DNA of 64,000 nt from Lampropedia puyangensis (GTDB lineage: Bacteria > Pseudomonadota > Gammaproteobacteria > Burkholderiales > Burkholderiaceae_C): positions 186,001 to 250,000 of the forward strand of contig NZ_STFG01000002.1 in assembly GCF_004833285.1 (NCBI RefSeq), read 5' to 3'. A model generated the notes under the pieces. The model was not told the DNA's origin. It saw nothing but the letters and a program-made list of their open reading frames with translations, and searched no databases. This document shows, piece by piece, positions 46,127 through 54,253 of the stretch; positions within the stretch are counted from its first letter, which is position 1; each line of letters opens with the position of its first letter. Both the position numbers and the translations under genes were made by a program.

Positions 46127-47023
46127 TTATGCGTGTCGGATAGCTTTGCAGAGCAATTCCGCAAGCAATTGCGACTGGGGTGATAGGGTGCTGTCGCGCC
46201 GCTTTGCAAAGAATAAGTCGCGCTCTATCGTAGGGCCATCAACACCAACGGACCTTAACCCATGCCGTTTAGCATCAAACAGGGTCGGGAGCACTGCCAA
46301 GTACCCTTCGTTTTGTACTAGTCCCAGTATGGATGAGAGTTGGTCAACCTCAATGGTCCAAGGCAATTCAATGCCTGCACTGCGCAGTTCTGCATCGATT
46401 TGAAGGCGAGTGGAGCTTAAAGGGTTGAGCCCCACCACCTTTTGTGTGTGCAGCTCTTGCCATGTGACTTTTTTGCGTTGATTCAACCAAGGGTGTGTTT
46501 TGGCGCACACGATATTGAAGCCGTACGAGGTTATTTTTTCTGCGACGATGGCTGAACCAAAAGCCATCTGCGTAGATATGCCGAATTCAGCATGCCCTTG
46601 CTCTACCAGGTTCATGATGGAGGTCGCAATACCATCCCGGACTGAAACGAGAACACTTGGGTGCGTGGCGTGAAACTGGGGCAGTATTTGCGGCAAGGTG
46701 CTATAGGCGACTGTAGCAATGCAGGCGAATACCAAGTTTCCTTCGTCTCCTTGGGCTATGCGCATGGCTTGAGAAAAGCAATCATCCATTTGAGCCAGTA
46801 GCGGTGATACCTGGTCATAGAAAGTTGCCCCTAGCGTAGTCAGCCGAACATGGCGCGTACTGCGGTGGAACACTGGCCCGCCAATGGCCGATTCGATGTT
46901 GGCGATACGCCTGCTTAGCGCCGATGGGCTAATGAACAGCAGATCCGCCGCTTTTTGAAACTGCCGGGTGCGTGTGGCGTAGCAAAAGGCACGGATGTCG
47001 TCGATGTTGTAATTGATGCGCAT
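46127..47023 (-). CDS. LysR-family transcriptional regulator
   Basis: A 298-residue regulator with an N-terminal winged HTH (NIDDIRAFCYATRTRQFQKAADLLFISPSALSRRI) and a LysR substrate domain. The ATG at 47023 matches the family start; the frame opens at 47131. It diverges from the esterase-Bug pair and is their likely regulator. It has no evident link to molybdenum genes. Confidence 0.88.
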   Translation of the reverse strand: MRINYNIDDIRAFCYATRTRQFQKAADLLFISPSALSRRIANIESAIGGPVFHRSTRHVRLTTLGATFYDQVSPLLAQMDDCFSQAMRIAQGDEGNLVFACIATVAYSTLPQILPQFHATHPSVLVSVRDGIATSIMNLVEQGHAEFGISTQMAFGSAIVAEKITSYGFNIVCAKTHPWLNQRKKVTWQELHTQKVVGLNPLSSTRLQIDAELRSAGIELPWTIEVDQLSSILGLVQNEGYLAVLPTLFDAKRHGLRSVGVDGPTIERDLFFAKRRDSTLSPQSQLLAELLCKAIRHA

Positions 47024-47088
47024 GGTGCAAGTATTTTGCATGTTTTTGCGTTTGACGCTGGATAGAGAGCTGCTTAATCTCTCGTTCC

Positions 47089-48054
47089 ATGAAAAAAGAT
47101 ACCGCTCAAAACGCAGTGCAATTGCAGTCACTGCGCAGCTTTTTTGTTGGTGGACAGACGACGCGTCTGGATGGATTGCCGGTTCAGCACCGAAGCATGG
47201 TGCTCAATGGTGCCTTGCGTGAAGTCAATCCAAATGGCGCACATATGCATGGGCAGATGTATGTGCAGCATTACCAACTCACAAGCCCCACTCACGCACT
47301 TCCTGTGCTGCTGTGGCACGGCGGTGGCATGACTGGGGCCACTTGGGAGACGACACCTGATGGGCGTTCTGGCTGGTTGTGGAGGTTTTTGCAGTCAGGC
47401 TTCAATGTGTATGTCAGCGATGCAGTGGAGCGCGGCCGCTCGTCGTTTGCCATGACGCCTCACATCTTCAAAGAAGAGCCTGTTTTCCGCACCAAGGAAG
47501 AGGGGTGGAAGACATTTCGGTTGGGGCTGTCGTACTCGGACACGCTGAGTGAGTGCCATATTTTCGAGGACCAATTGTTTCCTACGCAGTCATTCAATGA
47601 ATTCACTAAACAGTGGGTGCCGCGTTGGCCGGGCCACGAGGCCATGATTCTTGCCGCGTATGAGGCTTTGGTTCGAAAGGTGGGGCCTTGCATCATCGTG
47701 GGCCATAGCCAAGGTGCGGGTTTTGCTGCAGAAATTGCGCGCAGGCTACCCGCTTACGTGCGCGCAGTGGTTGCAGTCGAACCGGGCGGCATGCCTTCTG
47801 AGTTGCCGGGCACAGCACTGGCTCCACACCTTGTGGTGTGGGGGGACCATATTGAGTTATCTGGTAGCCACTGGGTCGGCTATCGCGATCAGGCGGCACG
47901 CTACTTCGCCGAAGCGTCTAAATGTACCCAAATCACTGAACTTGACTTGCCTGCTGCAGGGATCAAGGGCAATTCGCATTTCCCCATGATGGATGTCAAC
48001 AGTGATGATGTTTTTCAACATGTGGTCAGATGGATCACAACCAACCAGCCGTAG
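47089..48054 (+). CDS. Alpha/beta hydrolase (esterase-like)
   Basis: A 321-residue alpha/beta hydrolase with oxyanion segment LLWHGGGMTGATWE near residue 75, nucleophile elbow VGHSQGAGFA near residue 205 and a C-terminal histidine in GNSHFPMMDVN. It resembles esterases encoded beside Bug receptors. It starts 66 bp from the LysR ATG and ends 27 bp before the receptor, so the two are probably one operon for uptake and hydrolysis of an ester or lactone. Substrate unknown. Confidence 0.78.
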   Translation: MKKDTAQNAVQLQSLRSFFVGGQTTRLDGLPVQHRSMVLNGALREVNPNGAHMHGQMYVQHYQLTSPTHALPVLLWHGGGMTGATWETTPDGRSGWLWRFLQSGFNVYVSDAVERGRSSFAMTPHIFKEEPVFRTKEEGWKTFRLGLSYSDTLSECHIFEDQLFPTQSFNEFTKQWVPRWPGHEAMILAAYEALVRKVGPCIIVGHSQGAGFAAEIARRLPAYVRAVVAVEPGGMPSELPGTALAPHLVVWGDHIELSGSHWVGYRDQAARYFAEASKCTQITELDLPAAGIKGNSHFPMMDVNSDDVFQHVVRWITTNQP

Positions 48055-48081
48055 GCCATTGCTATAAAAAAGGAGCCACCC

Positions 48082-49050
48082 ATGATTGCATTTCACCCTC
48101 GAACGTTGGTGTTTGCCGCAGCCAGTTTCGTGCTCGCTTGTGGACAAGCGCAGGCAGAGAGTTCCTATCCAAACCGTCCCATTAAGCTGATCGTGCCCTA
48201 TGCAGCAGGTGGGACAGTCGATGTCTTTGCGCGCGTGATTAGCCCCGGGCTTGAAGAGAAACTCAAACAACCCATCGTTGTCGAAAATGTTCCGGGAGCC
48301 GGTGGCGCCATTGGCGTGAACAAAGGGGTGAAGTCTCCTGCAGACGGGTACACCATTGTGATGGGCATAGTGTCAGACGTGGTCTTGGCTCCACTGACCG
48401 AAAGCGCAGTCACCTATACCTACAAAGACTTAGAGGCAATCGGCCCACTTGGGACAAGCGGTCTGGCTGTAGTGGCAAACCCTTCCATAGGAATTAACTC
48501 CTTTTCCTCGTTGATTACCTATGCAAAAGCCAATCCAGGGAAGCTCAGTTATGGCGCTACAGGTGCAGGCTCTCTTCCCGCTGTGGCCATGGAATCTTTG
48601 AAGCGGCGCACAGGAATTGATATCGAGTTCATTCCCTATACATCTGCTTCGAAAATAGCTTTGGATCTGATGGGTGGACACCTGGATATCGCGCTATCAG
48701 GCTTGCCTGCGCTGTTGGAGCCAATCAAGTCAGGAAAGATGATGGCAATTGGCGTGATGAGTAAAGAACGAGACATCGGCTCACCGGAGATTGGTTCGGC
48801 CGGGGAAACCCCTGAGTTGGGCGGCATGGACTTTTATTTTTGGACGGGCCTCTTTGCCCCTAAGGGAACAGCTCCAGCCATTGTCTCCAAGATTAATGAA
48901 GCCTTTGCCGAGGTGTTGCAAGAAGAGGACGTTCGCATCCGCTTCAAAGACTATGGGGTCAAGATCAGCGAACCAATGACGCCTGCACAGTTTGCAGATT
49001 TCGTGGCCAAAAGCAATGCCGATTGGGAAGCTGTGATAAAGAGCCAGTGA
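48082..49050 (+). CDS. Bug-family (TctC) periplasmic solute receptor
   Basis: A 322-residue binding protein with a signal peptide ending at QAQA (about residue 22), then YPNRPIKLIVPYAAGGTVDVFARV and VENVPGAGGAIGVNKG. The Bug fold binds carboxylates and similar small acids. It pairs with the preceding esterase. No TctAB permease genes are present. Confidence 0.9.
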   Translation: MIAFHPRTLVFAAASFVLACGQAQAESSYPNRPIKLIVPYAAGGTVDVFARVISPGLEEKLKQPIVVENVPGAGGAIGVNKGVKSPADGYTIVMGIVSDVVLAPLTESAVTYTYKDLEAIGPLGTSGLAVVANPSIGINSFSSLITYAKANPGKLSYGATGAGSLPAVAMESLKRRTGIDIEFIPYTSASKIALDLMGGHLDIALSGLPALLEPIKSGKMMAIGVMSKERDIGSPEIGSAGETPELGGMDFYFWTGLFAPKGTAPAIVSKINEAFAEVLQEEDVRIRFKDYGVKISEPMTPAQFADFVAKSNADWEAVIKSQ

Positions 49051-49142
49051 CACGCTCATTGATATGCCGCCCTTGTCTCACTTTGGTGAGCAGGGGGCTT
49101 ATGAAGGACGATAAGGGAAGGAGATAAGGCGTGAAGATGCGC

Positions 49143-49355
49143 TTAGTCTTCGGTGCCAATCATCACGCTGGAGGCCTTGATCAAACCAAAAGCTTGTGCG
49201 CCGATCTGCAAATTCAGATTTTCTGCAGAATGGGTTGTGATGGTGGAGACGATGGTAAGGCCAGGGGCGATTTCCAGTGTGACTTCGGTGCTCACGGGGC
49301 CTTTGGTCAATGCCACTACTGTGCCAGGCAATACATTGCGTGCGCTGATTTTCAT
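49143..49355 (-). CDS. Single-domain molybdenum-pterin binding protein (Mop/TOBE)
   Basis: A 70-residue Mop domain, MKISARNVLPGTVVAL followed by VSTEVTLEIAPGLTIVSTIT, as in molbindins that oligomerise to store molybdate. The ATG at 49355 is used; another ATG codon lies directly before it. It diverges from the HTH-only ModE gene 98 bp away. Together they supply the two parts that are joined in E. coli ModE. Confidence 0.92.
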   Translation of the reverse strand: MKISARNVLPGTVVALTKGPVSTEVTLEIAPGLTIVSTITTHSAENLNLQIGAQAFGLIKASSVMIGTED

Positions 49356-49453
49356 CAAAAAACTCCTTATGAATGGATGGGGTCAGTCTGGGATCGTAAA
49401 GACGTAGTTGGATTGTGCCCGTTCGCGGCACCCAGTGGTGCGACAATGCCAGC

Positions 49454-49801
49454 ATGAACACACAGGTGAAATTCCGTTTGCGTTTTTACCGCGATGCGGT
49501 GATCGCCATTGGCCCCGGCAAAGTGGAGTTGCTGGAGGCGATTGCTTCAGCGGGCTCTATTTCAGGAGCTGCACGCCAGTTGGGCATGTCGTATCGGCGT
49601 GCCTGGTTGCTGCTTGAAGAGCTCAACACGTCGTTGACGTCTCCTGCGGTGGTCACCGCTACCGGTGGAGCTAGAGGCGGCGGAGCGAGTTTGACGGAGG
49701 TGGGGCAGGCGGTGATTGCCCACTATCGTGCTATTGAAGACAAAGCCAGCAAAGCCGCAGCACAAGACATTCATGTGTTGACGCAATTGTTGGCAGGATA
49801 A
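49454..49801 (+). CDS. HTH-only ModE-like molybdate regulator
   Basis: A 115-residue protein equal to the N-terminal winged-HTH part of ModE: IGPGKVELLEAIASAGSISGAARQLGMSYRRAWLLLEELN. There is no C-terminal di-Mop sensor, so molybdate must be sensed by another partner, or the protein binds DNA constitutively. It could act on the two candidate boxes at 37643-37666 and 40124-40147. The start at 49454 gives MNTQVKFRLRF. Confidence 0.88.
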   Translation: MNTQVKFRLRFYRDAVIAIGPGKVELLEAIASAGSISGAARQLGMSYRRAWLLLEELNTSLTSPAVVTATGGARGGGASLTEVGQAVIAHYRAIEDKASKAAAQDIHVLTQLLAG

Positions 49802-49857
49802 TTGACTGCGGACTACAGAGTGGCGCAAGTATTTTGCGCCTTCATGGTTGATGATGT

Positions 49858-50556
49858 TCAAAGCAAAGAGCTAACTAACGGCCATTCCAATCCCCAGGGA
49901 AGTTGGCTTGGGCCGTACAGGAAATGAAGTACGCGGCGGCGGCTGTGTCCTTTTGCTTTTGAAGATGCGTGCAGTAGGAGTGGCTTCATTACAAGCGCAT
50001 CGCCAGGATTGGTGACGCACACGACTTCTCCTGTGCGGGTGCGTAATGCTATTGCTTGCTCCTCCGTCAAGATGCCTTGTAAGTGAGTGCCGGGTACTAC
50101 TTTTAATGGGCCATCATTTAGCCCGCAGGTGTCGATATGGATTCTGACGGCAATCAACTGCTCTAGGATGCTGCGTGGTGGCTGGAGGAATAAGCTGTTT
50201 TCTTTGCGGCTCCAGCTATGCAGTTGTGGGTGTTTGACCCATTTGCGAATGGGGATGGATAAATCTTGGTGCAGAGCTACGAGCCAGTTGCGTTCAGGCG
50301 ACTTTTCGAAGTAGGTGCACTGAATGGCCATGTATCCCTGTGGCATGAGTGCTGCCATTTCAGGAGAAGACATCAAATCTTGCGCCAATTGTTGGCACCA
50401 AACTTCTTGAAGCAAATTCCGTGTGCCTGCGCCTTCAGTGGGAGTATTTGCTAGATCTGGTTGTAATGCAGCTATTGCCTTGCCGCATAGCACAGCTTCT
50501 TGAATGTGATAACCGTTAGTTTGGAAGCCATTGGCCGCGTGCGACATAGAAGTCAT
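49858..50556 (-). CDS. PhyH-type Fe(II)/2-oxoglutarate dioxygenase
   Basis: A 232-residue phytanoyl-CoA dioxygenase family protein. The iron ligands are the HxD pair in ALHQDLSIP (about residue 96) and the distal histidine in LLLHASSKA, with an arginine in SRRRVLHFLYGP for 2-oxoglutarate. It begins 18 bp after the mog stop, so it seems to be the last gene of the moaD-to-mog unit. Its substrate is unknown, and an Fe/2OG oxygenase is an odd partner for cofactor genes. Confidence 0.85.
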   Translation of the reverse strand: MTSMSHAANGFQTNGYHIQEAVLCGKAIAALQPDLANTPTEGAGTRNLLQEVWCQQLAQDLMSSPEMAALMPQGYMAIQCTYFEKSPERNWLVALHQDLSIPIRKWVKHPQLHSWSRKENSLFLQPPRSILEQLIAVRIHIDTCGLNDGPLKVVPGTHLQGILTEEQAIALRTRTGEVVCVTNPGDALVMKPLLLHASSKAKGHSRRRVLHFLYGPSQLPWGLEWPLVSSLL

Positions 50557-50574
50557 GAATCGGCATTCAAAAAA

Positions 50575-51171
50575 TCAGTGTGTCGCAGGCTTAGGTCGAA
50601 ACGCTGCACAAACTTCCGGCCGAGTTTCTATACAACCTGCGCCAATCAAATCCAGGCAGTAAGGCACGGCGGCAAAGATGCCGTGTGCAATGACACTGCC
50701 GGTGTCTTTGTCGCGAAGACCGCCTAAGGTTTCAGCAATTGCACGTGGACGTCCGGGCAGGTTCAGGATCAGGGCCTTGCCACGGATGACTCCTACTTGC
50801 CGCGAAAGGATTGCTGTGGGCACAAAGTGCAAGCTGATTTGCCGCATTTGCTCGCCAAAACCAGGCATCTCGCGATCGGCCACGGCCAATGTGGCATCGG
50901 GCGTGACGTCGCGTGGGGCGGGGCCCGTGCCGCCCGTGGTGAGCACCAGATCACAGCCGGCGATGTCGACCAGATCCATCAGGGTTTGTTCAATCAAGGG
51001 CTGCTCATCAGGGATGAGCCGTTCTTCGTACACCAATGGGTTGCGCACAGCGCTTTCGAGCCAGGATTTCAGTGCGGGAATGCCTTCATCCTGGTAAGTG
51101 CCTGCGCTGGCGCGGTCACTGGTGGAGACGAGACCTACACGAATGGTGGGCAATGGGGTAGAGGCAAGCAT
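50575..51171 (-). CDS. mog: Molybdopterin adenylyltransferase (Mog/MoaB family)
   Basis: It adenylates molybdopterin before metal insertion. From the ATG at 51171 it is 198 residues, with VGLVSTSDRASAGTYQDEG, LVLTTGGTGPAPRDVTPDA and LNLPGRPRA, the family's MPT-binding loops. It lies 13 bp after moeA on the minus strand. MoaB is the alternative name; with moeA next to it, Mog is preferred. Confidence 0.9.
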   Translation of the reverse strand: MLASTPLPTIRVGLVSTSDRASAGTYQDEGIPALKSWLESAVRNPLVYEERLIPDEQPLIEQTLMDLVDIAGCDLVLTTGGTGPAPRDVTPDATLAVADREMPGFGEQMRQISLHFVPTAILSRQVGVIRGKALILNLPGRPRAIAETLGGLRDKDTGSVIAHGIFAAVPYCLDLIGAGCIETRPEVCAAFRPKPATH

Positions 51172-51184
51172 GGCGTGTGGTGCG

Positions 51185-52450
51185 TTAAATCTGATTGAAC
51201 AAAGGGTACACGGTGAGGGTGTCGCCCTCTTGCACCAGCATGCCAGGCGGCACTTCAGCCAAGGCGTTGGCATGTACGGCACCTGAGAGCATGTTCGAGC
51301 CCTGTTGTGCCACTGGGCGCACGTGCCATTGCCCGGGACTGTCGCCTCGGTTTGGTGTCAGTGTGACGCGCACAAATTCACGCCGCGGCTCTGGTTTGTT
51401 GCGGGTGAAGGCTGCTTGCGCCTTCCATTGCATAGGGCGTGCACCTTCAGCAGAAAGCCCCGTCAGGCGCTGCATGGCGGGTAGGGCCAGTTGCTGAAAG
51501 GTCACTAAACTGGAAACGGGGTTGCCCGGCAGCATGAACACACGGCAGGTGTGGTCCGGGCGGTCAATACGACCCCAGGTGAAGGGTTTGCCTGGCTTGA
51601 TAAACAAGCGCCATTGGATCAGTTCACCCACTTCGGTGAGGGCGTTTTTCAAATGGTCTTCTTCACCAACAGAAACACCCCCGGAACAGACGATGGCGTC
51701 TGACTCGCCGGCTGCGCGTGCCAGCGCCTCACGCGTGGGGGCAAGTTGGTCAGGCAGATTACCTCCATCGGTAACGGCATAGCCCAACGATTGCAGCCAC
51801 GCGATCAGCATGATGCGGTTGCTGTCATAAATTTGCCCTGGACCCAAGGGTTGACCGGGGGGGACCAATTCATTGCCGCTGGAGAACACGGTCACGCGCA
51901 CTTGCGCATGGACGCAGGCGTGGGTGTAGCCTTGGCCTGCGAGTAGGCCAATGGTGGCCGGGGTGATGCGCTGGTCTGCAGTGAGCAGCACATCGCCTGC
52001 ACGCAACTCTTCTGCCCGGCGGCGAATGTGTTGGCCGTCTTGAATGGTCTCGCCCGCTTGCAGGTGGATATGAGTAGGGCCACCGTTTGTGTCTGCTGCA
52101 TCGTTGTGGGTCACCTTTTCTTGCATGACTACCGCCGTGGTGCCTTGGGGCACTGGTGCGCCGGTGAATATGCGAGCGGCTTGGCCCGGTTGCAGCGTGA
52201 GTGAGGCGCCAGCATCCCCCGCAGCAATACGGTGCACTACGTGCCATTGCGTCAGTGCATTGCCGTTGATGGCGTAGCCATCCATGGCGCTGTTGTCAAA
52301 TTCCGGCACGTTGTGCTGTACGGCAACGTCTTGTGCCAGCATGCGGTGGTTCAATGCAGCCAAGGCTACGTCTTCATGTCGTTGCAATGGGGTATGTGTC
52401 TCCAGCAAAGTGTGGAGTGCGTCGTGGTAGTCGAGCAAGTCGTTGGCCAT
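51185..52450 (-). CDS. moeA: Molybdopterin molybdenumtransferase MoeA
   Basis: It inserts molybdate into adenylated molybdopterin. The 421-residue protein shows FDNSAMDGYAI near residue 50, IFTGAPVPQGTTAVVMQE, VTVFSSGNELVPPG, SGGVSVGEED and MLPGNPVSSLVTF, in the family order. It follows the moaE-mobA gene by 46 bp. Confidence 0.96.
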   Translation of the reverse strand: MANDLLDYHDALHTLLETHTPLQRHEDVALAALNHRMLAQDVAVQHNVPEFDNSAMDGYAINGNALTQWHVVHRIAAGDAGASLTLQPGQAARIFTGAPVPQGTTAVVMQEKVTHNDAADTNGGPTHIHLQAGETIQDGQHIRRRAEELRAGDVLLTADQRITPATIGLLAGQGYTHACVHAQVRVTVFSSGNELVPPGQPLGPGQIYDSNRIMLIAWLQSLGYAVTDGGNLPDQLAPTREALARAAGESDAIVCSGGVSVGEEDHLKNALTEVGELIQWRLFIKPGKPFTWGRIDRPDHTCRVFMLPGNPVSSLVTFQQLALPAMQRLTGLSAEGARPMQWKAQAAFTRNKPEPRREFVRVTLTPNRGDSPGQWHVRPVAQQGSNMLSGAVHANALAEVPPGMLVQEGDTLTVYPLFNQI

Positions 52451-52496
52451 AACAAATCAAAGAGAGGCGGTCAAAGAAGAAGACGAAACAACCAGA

Positions 52497-53585
52497 TCAA
52501 TGCGCTGATTGTGGTGCTGCAGGCGTTTGCATGGCGCCGAGCGTGGCATGGTCGTTGATGTTGGTGAAAGCGTGTTCATCGTCAAACACCACGGGGCGCA
52601 CTTTCAGTGGCTCAAGCCAACTGCGCAGACTAGGGTTGGGGTGCTGCTGGATGTGTCCCCACAGGCGCAACAATGCGCTGGGTTTACACAGCGCGATGCT
52701 CGGGTGTGGGCCGCTGGGGGTGGCCGCCATGACGGCGCAGGTGTCTGGGCTGCTGAGTAGCGTCTGGCGTAACCGAGGTATTAAATCTGCCGGCAGGTAG
52801 GGAGTGTCACAAGGGGCGATGAGAACGGCATCCAGTGTGGCTGGCCATTGCGCCGTGGCACTGAGAATGCCTGCCGCAGGCCCCTGGCCTTGCAAATTGG
52901 GCAAGTCGCTAAAGACAGGGTATCCGAAACGGACGTAATCAGCCACATCGTGGTTCGCGCTGATGGCGAGGTGGTCGACTTGCGGCAGCAGGCGCTGCGC
53001 TACATGCTGCACCAATGGCAGGTCGTGGAGCAACAGCAAGCCTTTGTTCACGTAGCCCATGCGGCTGCCTTGGCCTCCGGCCAAAATCAAGCCGCCGATG
53101 CGCAGTGGGGCAGTAGCTGGAGTCGTTTCCTGATCCCAACGCTGGCGCACATGTTGGTCGCTCGATTTGGCCTCCACCCAGAGTTGGTTGCCATCGACAA
53201 AATGTTCTTGCTTCCAGAATGGCGCCTCAGTTTTGAGGTAATCCATGATGAAGGCATTGGCCTCGTAGGCGGCCAAACGGTGGGCGCAGGCGGTATCGAC
53301 CAGCACGATGTCCTCACCAACGCCAATCGGGCCTACGCGGTGAATGACACGCACCATTTGTACATCCCAACGCTGGCGTGCCAGCGCGATGATGCGTTCA
53401 ATTTCCGCCTCGGTCACGCCGGGGAAGTGCTCCAGCACCAAGTGCGATTGAGCTGCACTGCGTGCATCGTTGCGCACTTTCCCTACAAAACGCACTTGCG
53501 CGCCTGCACTCCCCCGTGTGGGTGTGTTGGCCTCGTCGAGTGCGGCCAGATCAATCGGTTCAGTCTGAATGCGAACGCTGAACAT
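52497..53585 (-). CDS. moaE-mobA: Fused molybdopterin synthase large subunit MoaE and MobA guanylyltransferase
   Basis: A 362-residue fusion. Residues 1-150 are MoaE, with catalytic lysines 118 and 125 in LKTEAPFWKQE. Residues about 163-350 are MobA, with the nucleotide motif LAGGQGSRMG at 168-177 and DTPYLP. The first makes molybdopterin with MoaD; the second attaches GMP to form bis-MGD for enzymes such as the formate dehydrogenase here. In the MobA motif the usual aspartate of GG-x-DK is asparagine 180 (YVNKGL), which might alter activity. The moaD stop lies 3 bp before its ATG. Confidence 0.9.
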   Translation of the reverse strand: MFSVRIQTEPIDLAALDEANTPTRGSAGAQVRFVGKVRNDARSAAQSHLVLEHFPGVTEAEIERIIALARQRWDVQMVRVIHRVGPIGVGEDIVLVDTACAHRLAAYEANAFIMDYLKTEAPFWKQEHFVDGNQLWVEAKSSDQHVRQRWDQETTPATAPLRIGGLILAGGQGSRMGYVNKGLLLLHDLPLVQHVAQRLLPQVDHLAISANHDVADYVRFGYPVFSDLPNLQGQGPAAGILSATAQWPATLDAVLIAPCDTPYLPADLIPRLRQTLLSSPDTCAVMAATPSGPHPSIALCKPSALLRLWGHIQQHPNPSLRSWLEPLKVRPVVFDDEHAFTNINDHATLGAMQTPAAPQSAH

Positions 53586-53588
53586 GGC

Positions 53589-53837
53589 TTAGCCCCCGGT
53601 GACCGGTGGCAGGATGGCCACTTGGTCGCCGTCGTGCACGGCTGTTGCGCCGTGCTGCAACTGTTGGTTGATGGCTATTTTGAAAATACGACCGGGTTGC
53701 AGCGCCTGCTCCCAATCGGGGCCGCGCTTGCGCAATTGGGCCAGTAAATCGTCGGTGGTGCCGCCACTCCAGGCCAGCGTTTCTGTCCCTGAGGCTTGCA
53801 ACTGTTTGAGATTGCCGAAGTAAGTGATGGTGATCAT
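53589..53837 (-). CDS. moaD: Molybdopterin synthase small subunit MoaD
   Basis: The ubiquitin-like sulfur carrier, 82 residues from the ATG at 53837, ending in the required Gly-Gly (PPVTGG). The first gene of the minus-strand cofactor unit moaD, moaE-mobA, moeA, mog, phyH. It is activated by MoeB (36156-36917). Upstream in-frame codons are rejected because they lack MoaD features. Confidence 0.92.
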   Translation of the reverse strand: MITITYFGNLKQLQASGTETLAWSGGTTDDLLAQLRKRGPDWEQALQPGRIFKIAINQQLQHGATAVHDGDQVAILPPVTGG

Positions 53838-54253
53838 GGAAAAAAGTAGCCTCAGGGTTGCGCGGTCTTGGGGAGGGCGCCTCAGGCTGAACATGGCTTG
53901 GTTGGCTGCATACGCCTTGCGGTTGATGCAGGCAGTGCGCCGAGTGTAGCAAGCAGGGGTTGTATGTGCTGGCAACCTCCGTGCAAAACCATACAGGCAC
54001 GAAGCGCGATTTTTGCTACAGCAGCCCAGTGCGCCCTGCGTAAAGGCATTTGCTGGTGCACGAATAATGGGCTGCTACCAAATCAACCGATAATGTGCGG
54101 TGTTGCGCAGAACCAGTATGTTGCCAAGAGCAGCGGGTTGTGTGTTTAGTCTTTTGTCCAATTGTTGATTTGTTTCGCTTGACGGCGCCATGCTTTTGTA
54201 ACTGTATGGCCGTGACCTCGCGACAGCAAACGCACCATTTTCAGAATCCGTCA
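53838..54253. other. Divergent intergenic region between moaD and glyS
   Basis: No gene or recognised RNA. It holds the promoters of moaD and glyS; a possible glyS -35 is TTGACG at 54179-54184 with a weak -10 CTGTAT at 54202. glyQ, expected here in most relatives, is absent. I saw no cofactor riboswitch fold, but folding was not computed. Confidence 0.45.

Noticed and set aside
53838-54253. Molybdenum cofactor riboswitch before moaD
   Set aside because: No conserved motif or convincing paired elements could be seen by eye. A covariance search would be needed.
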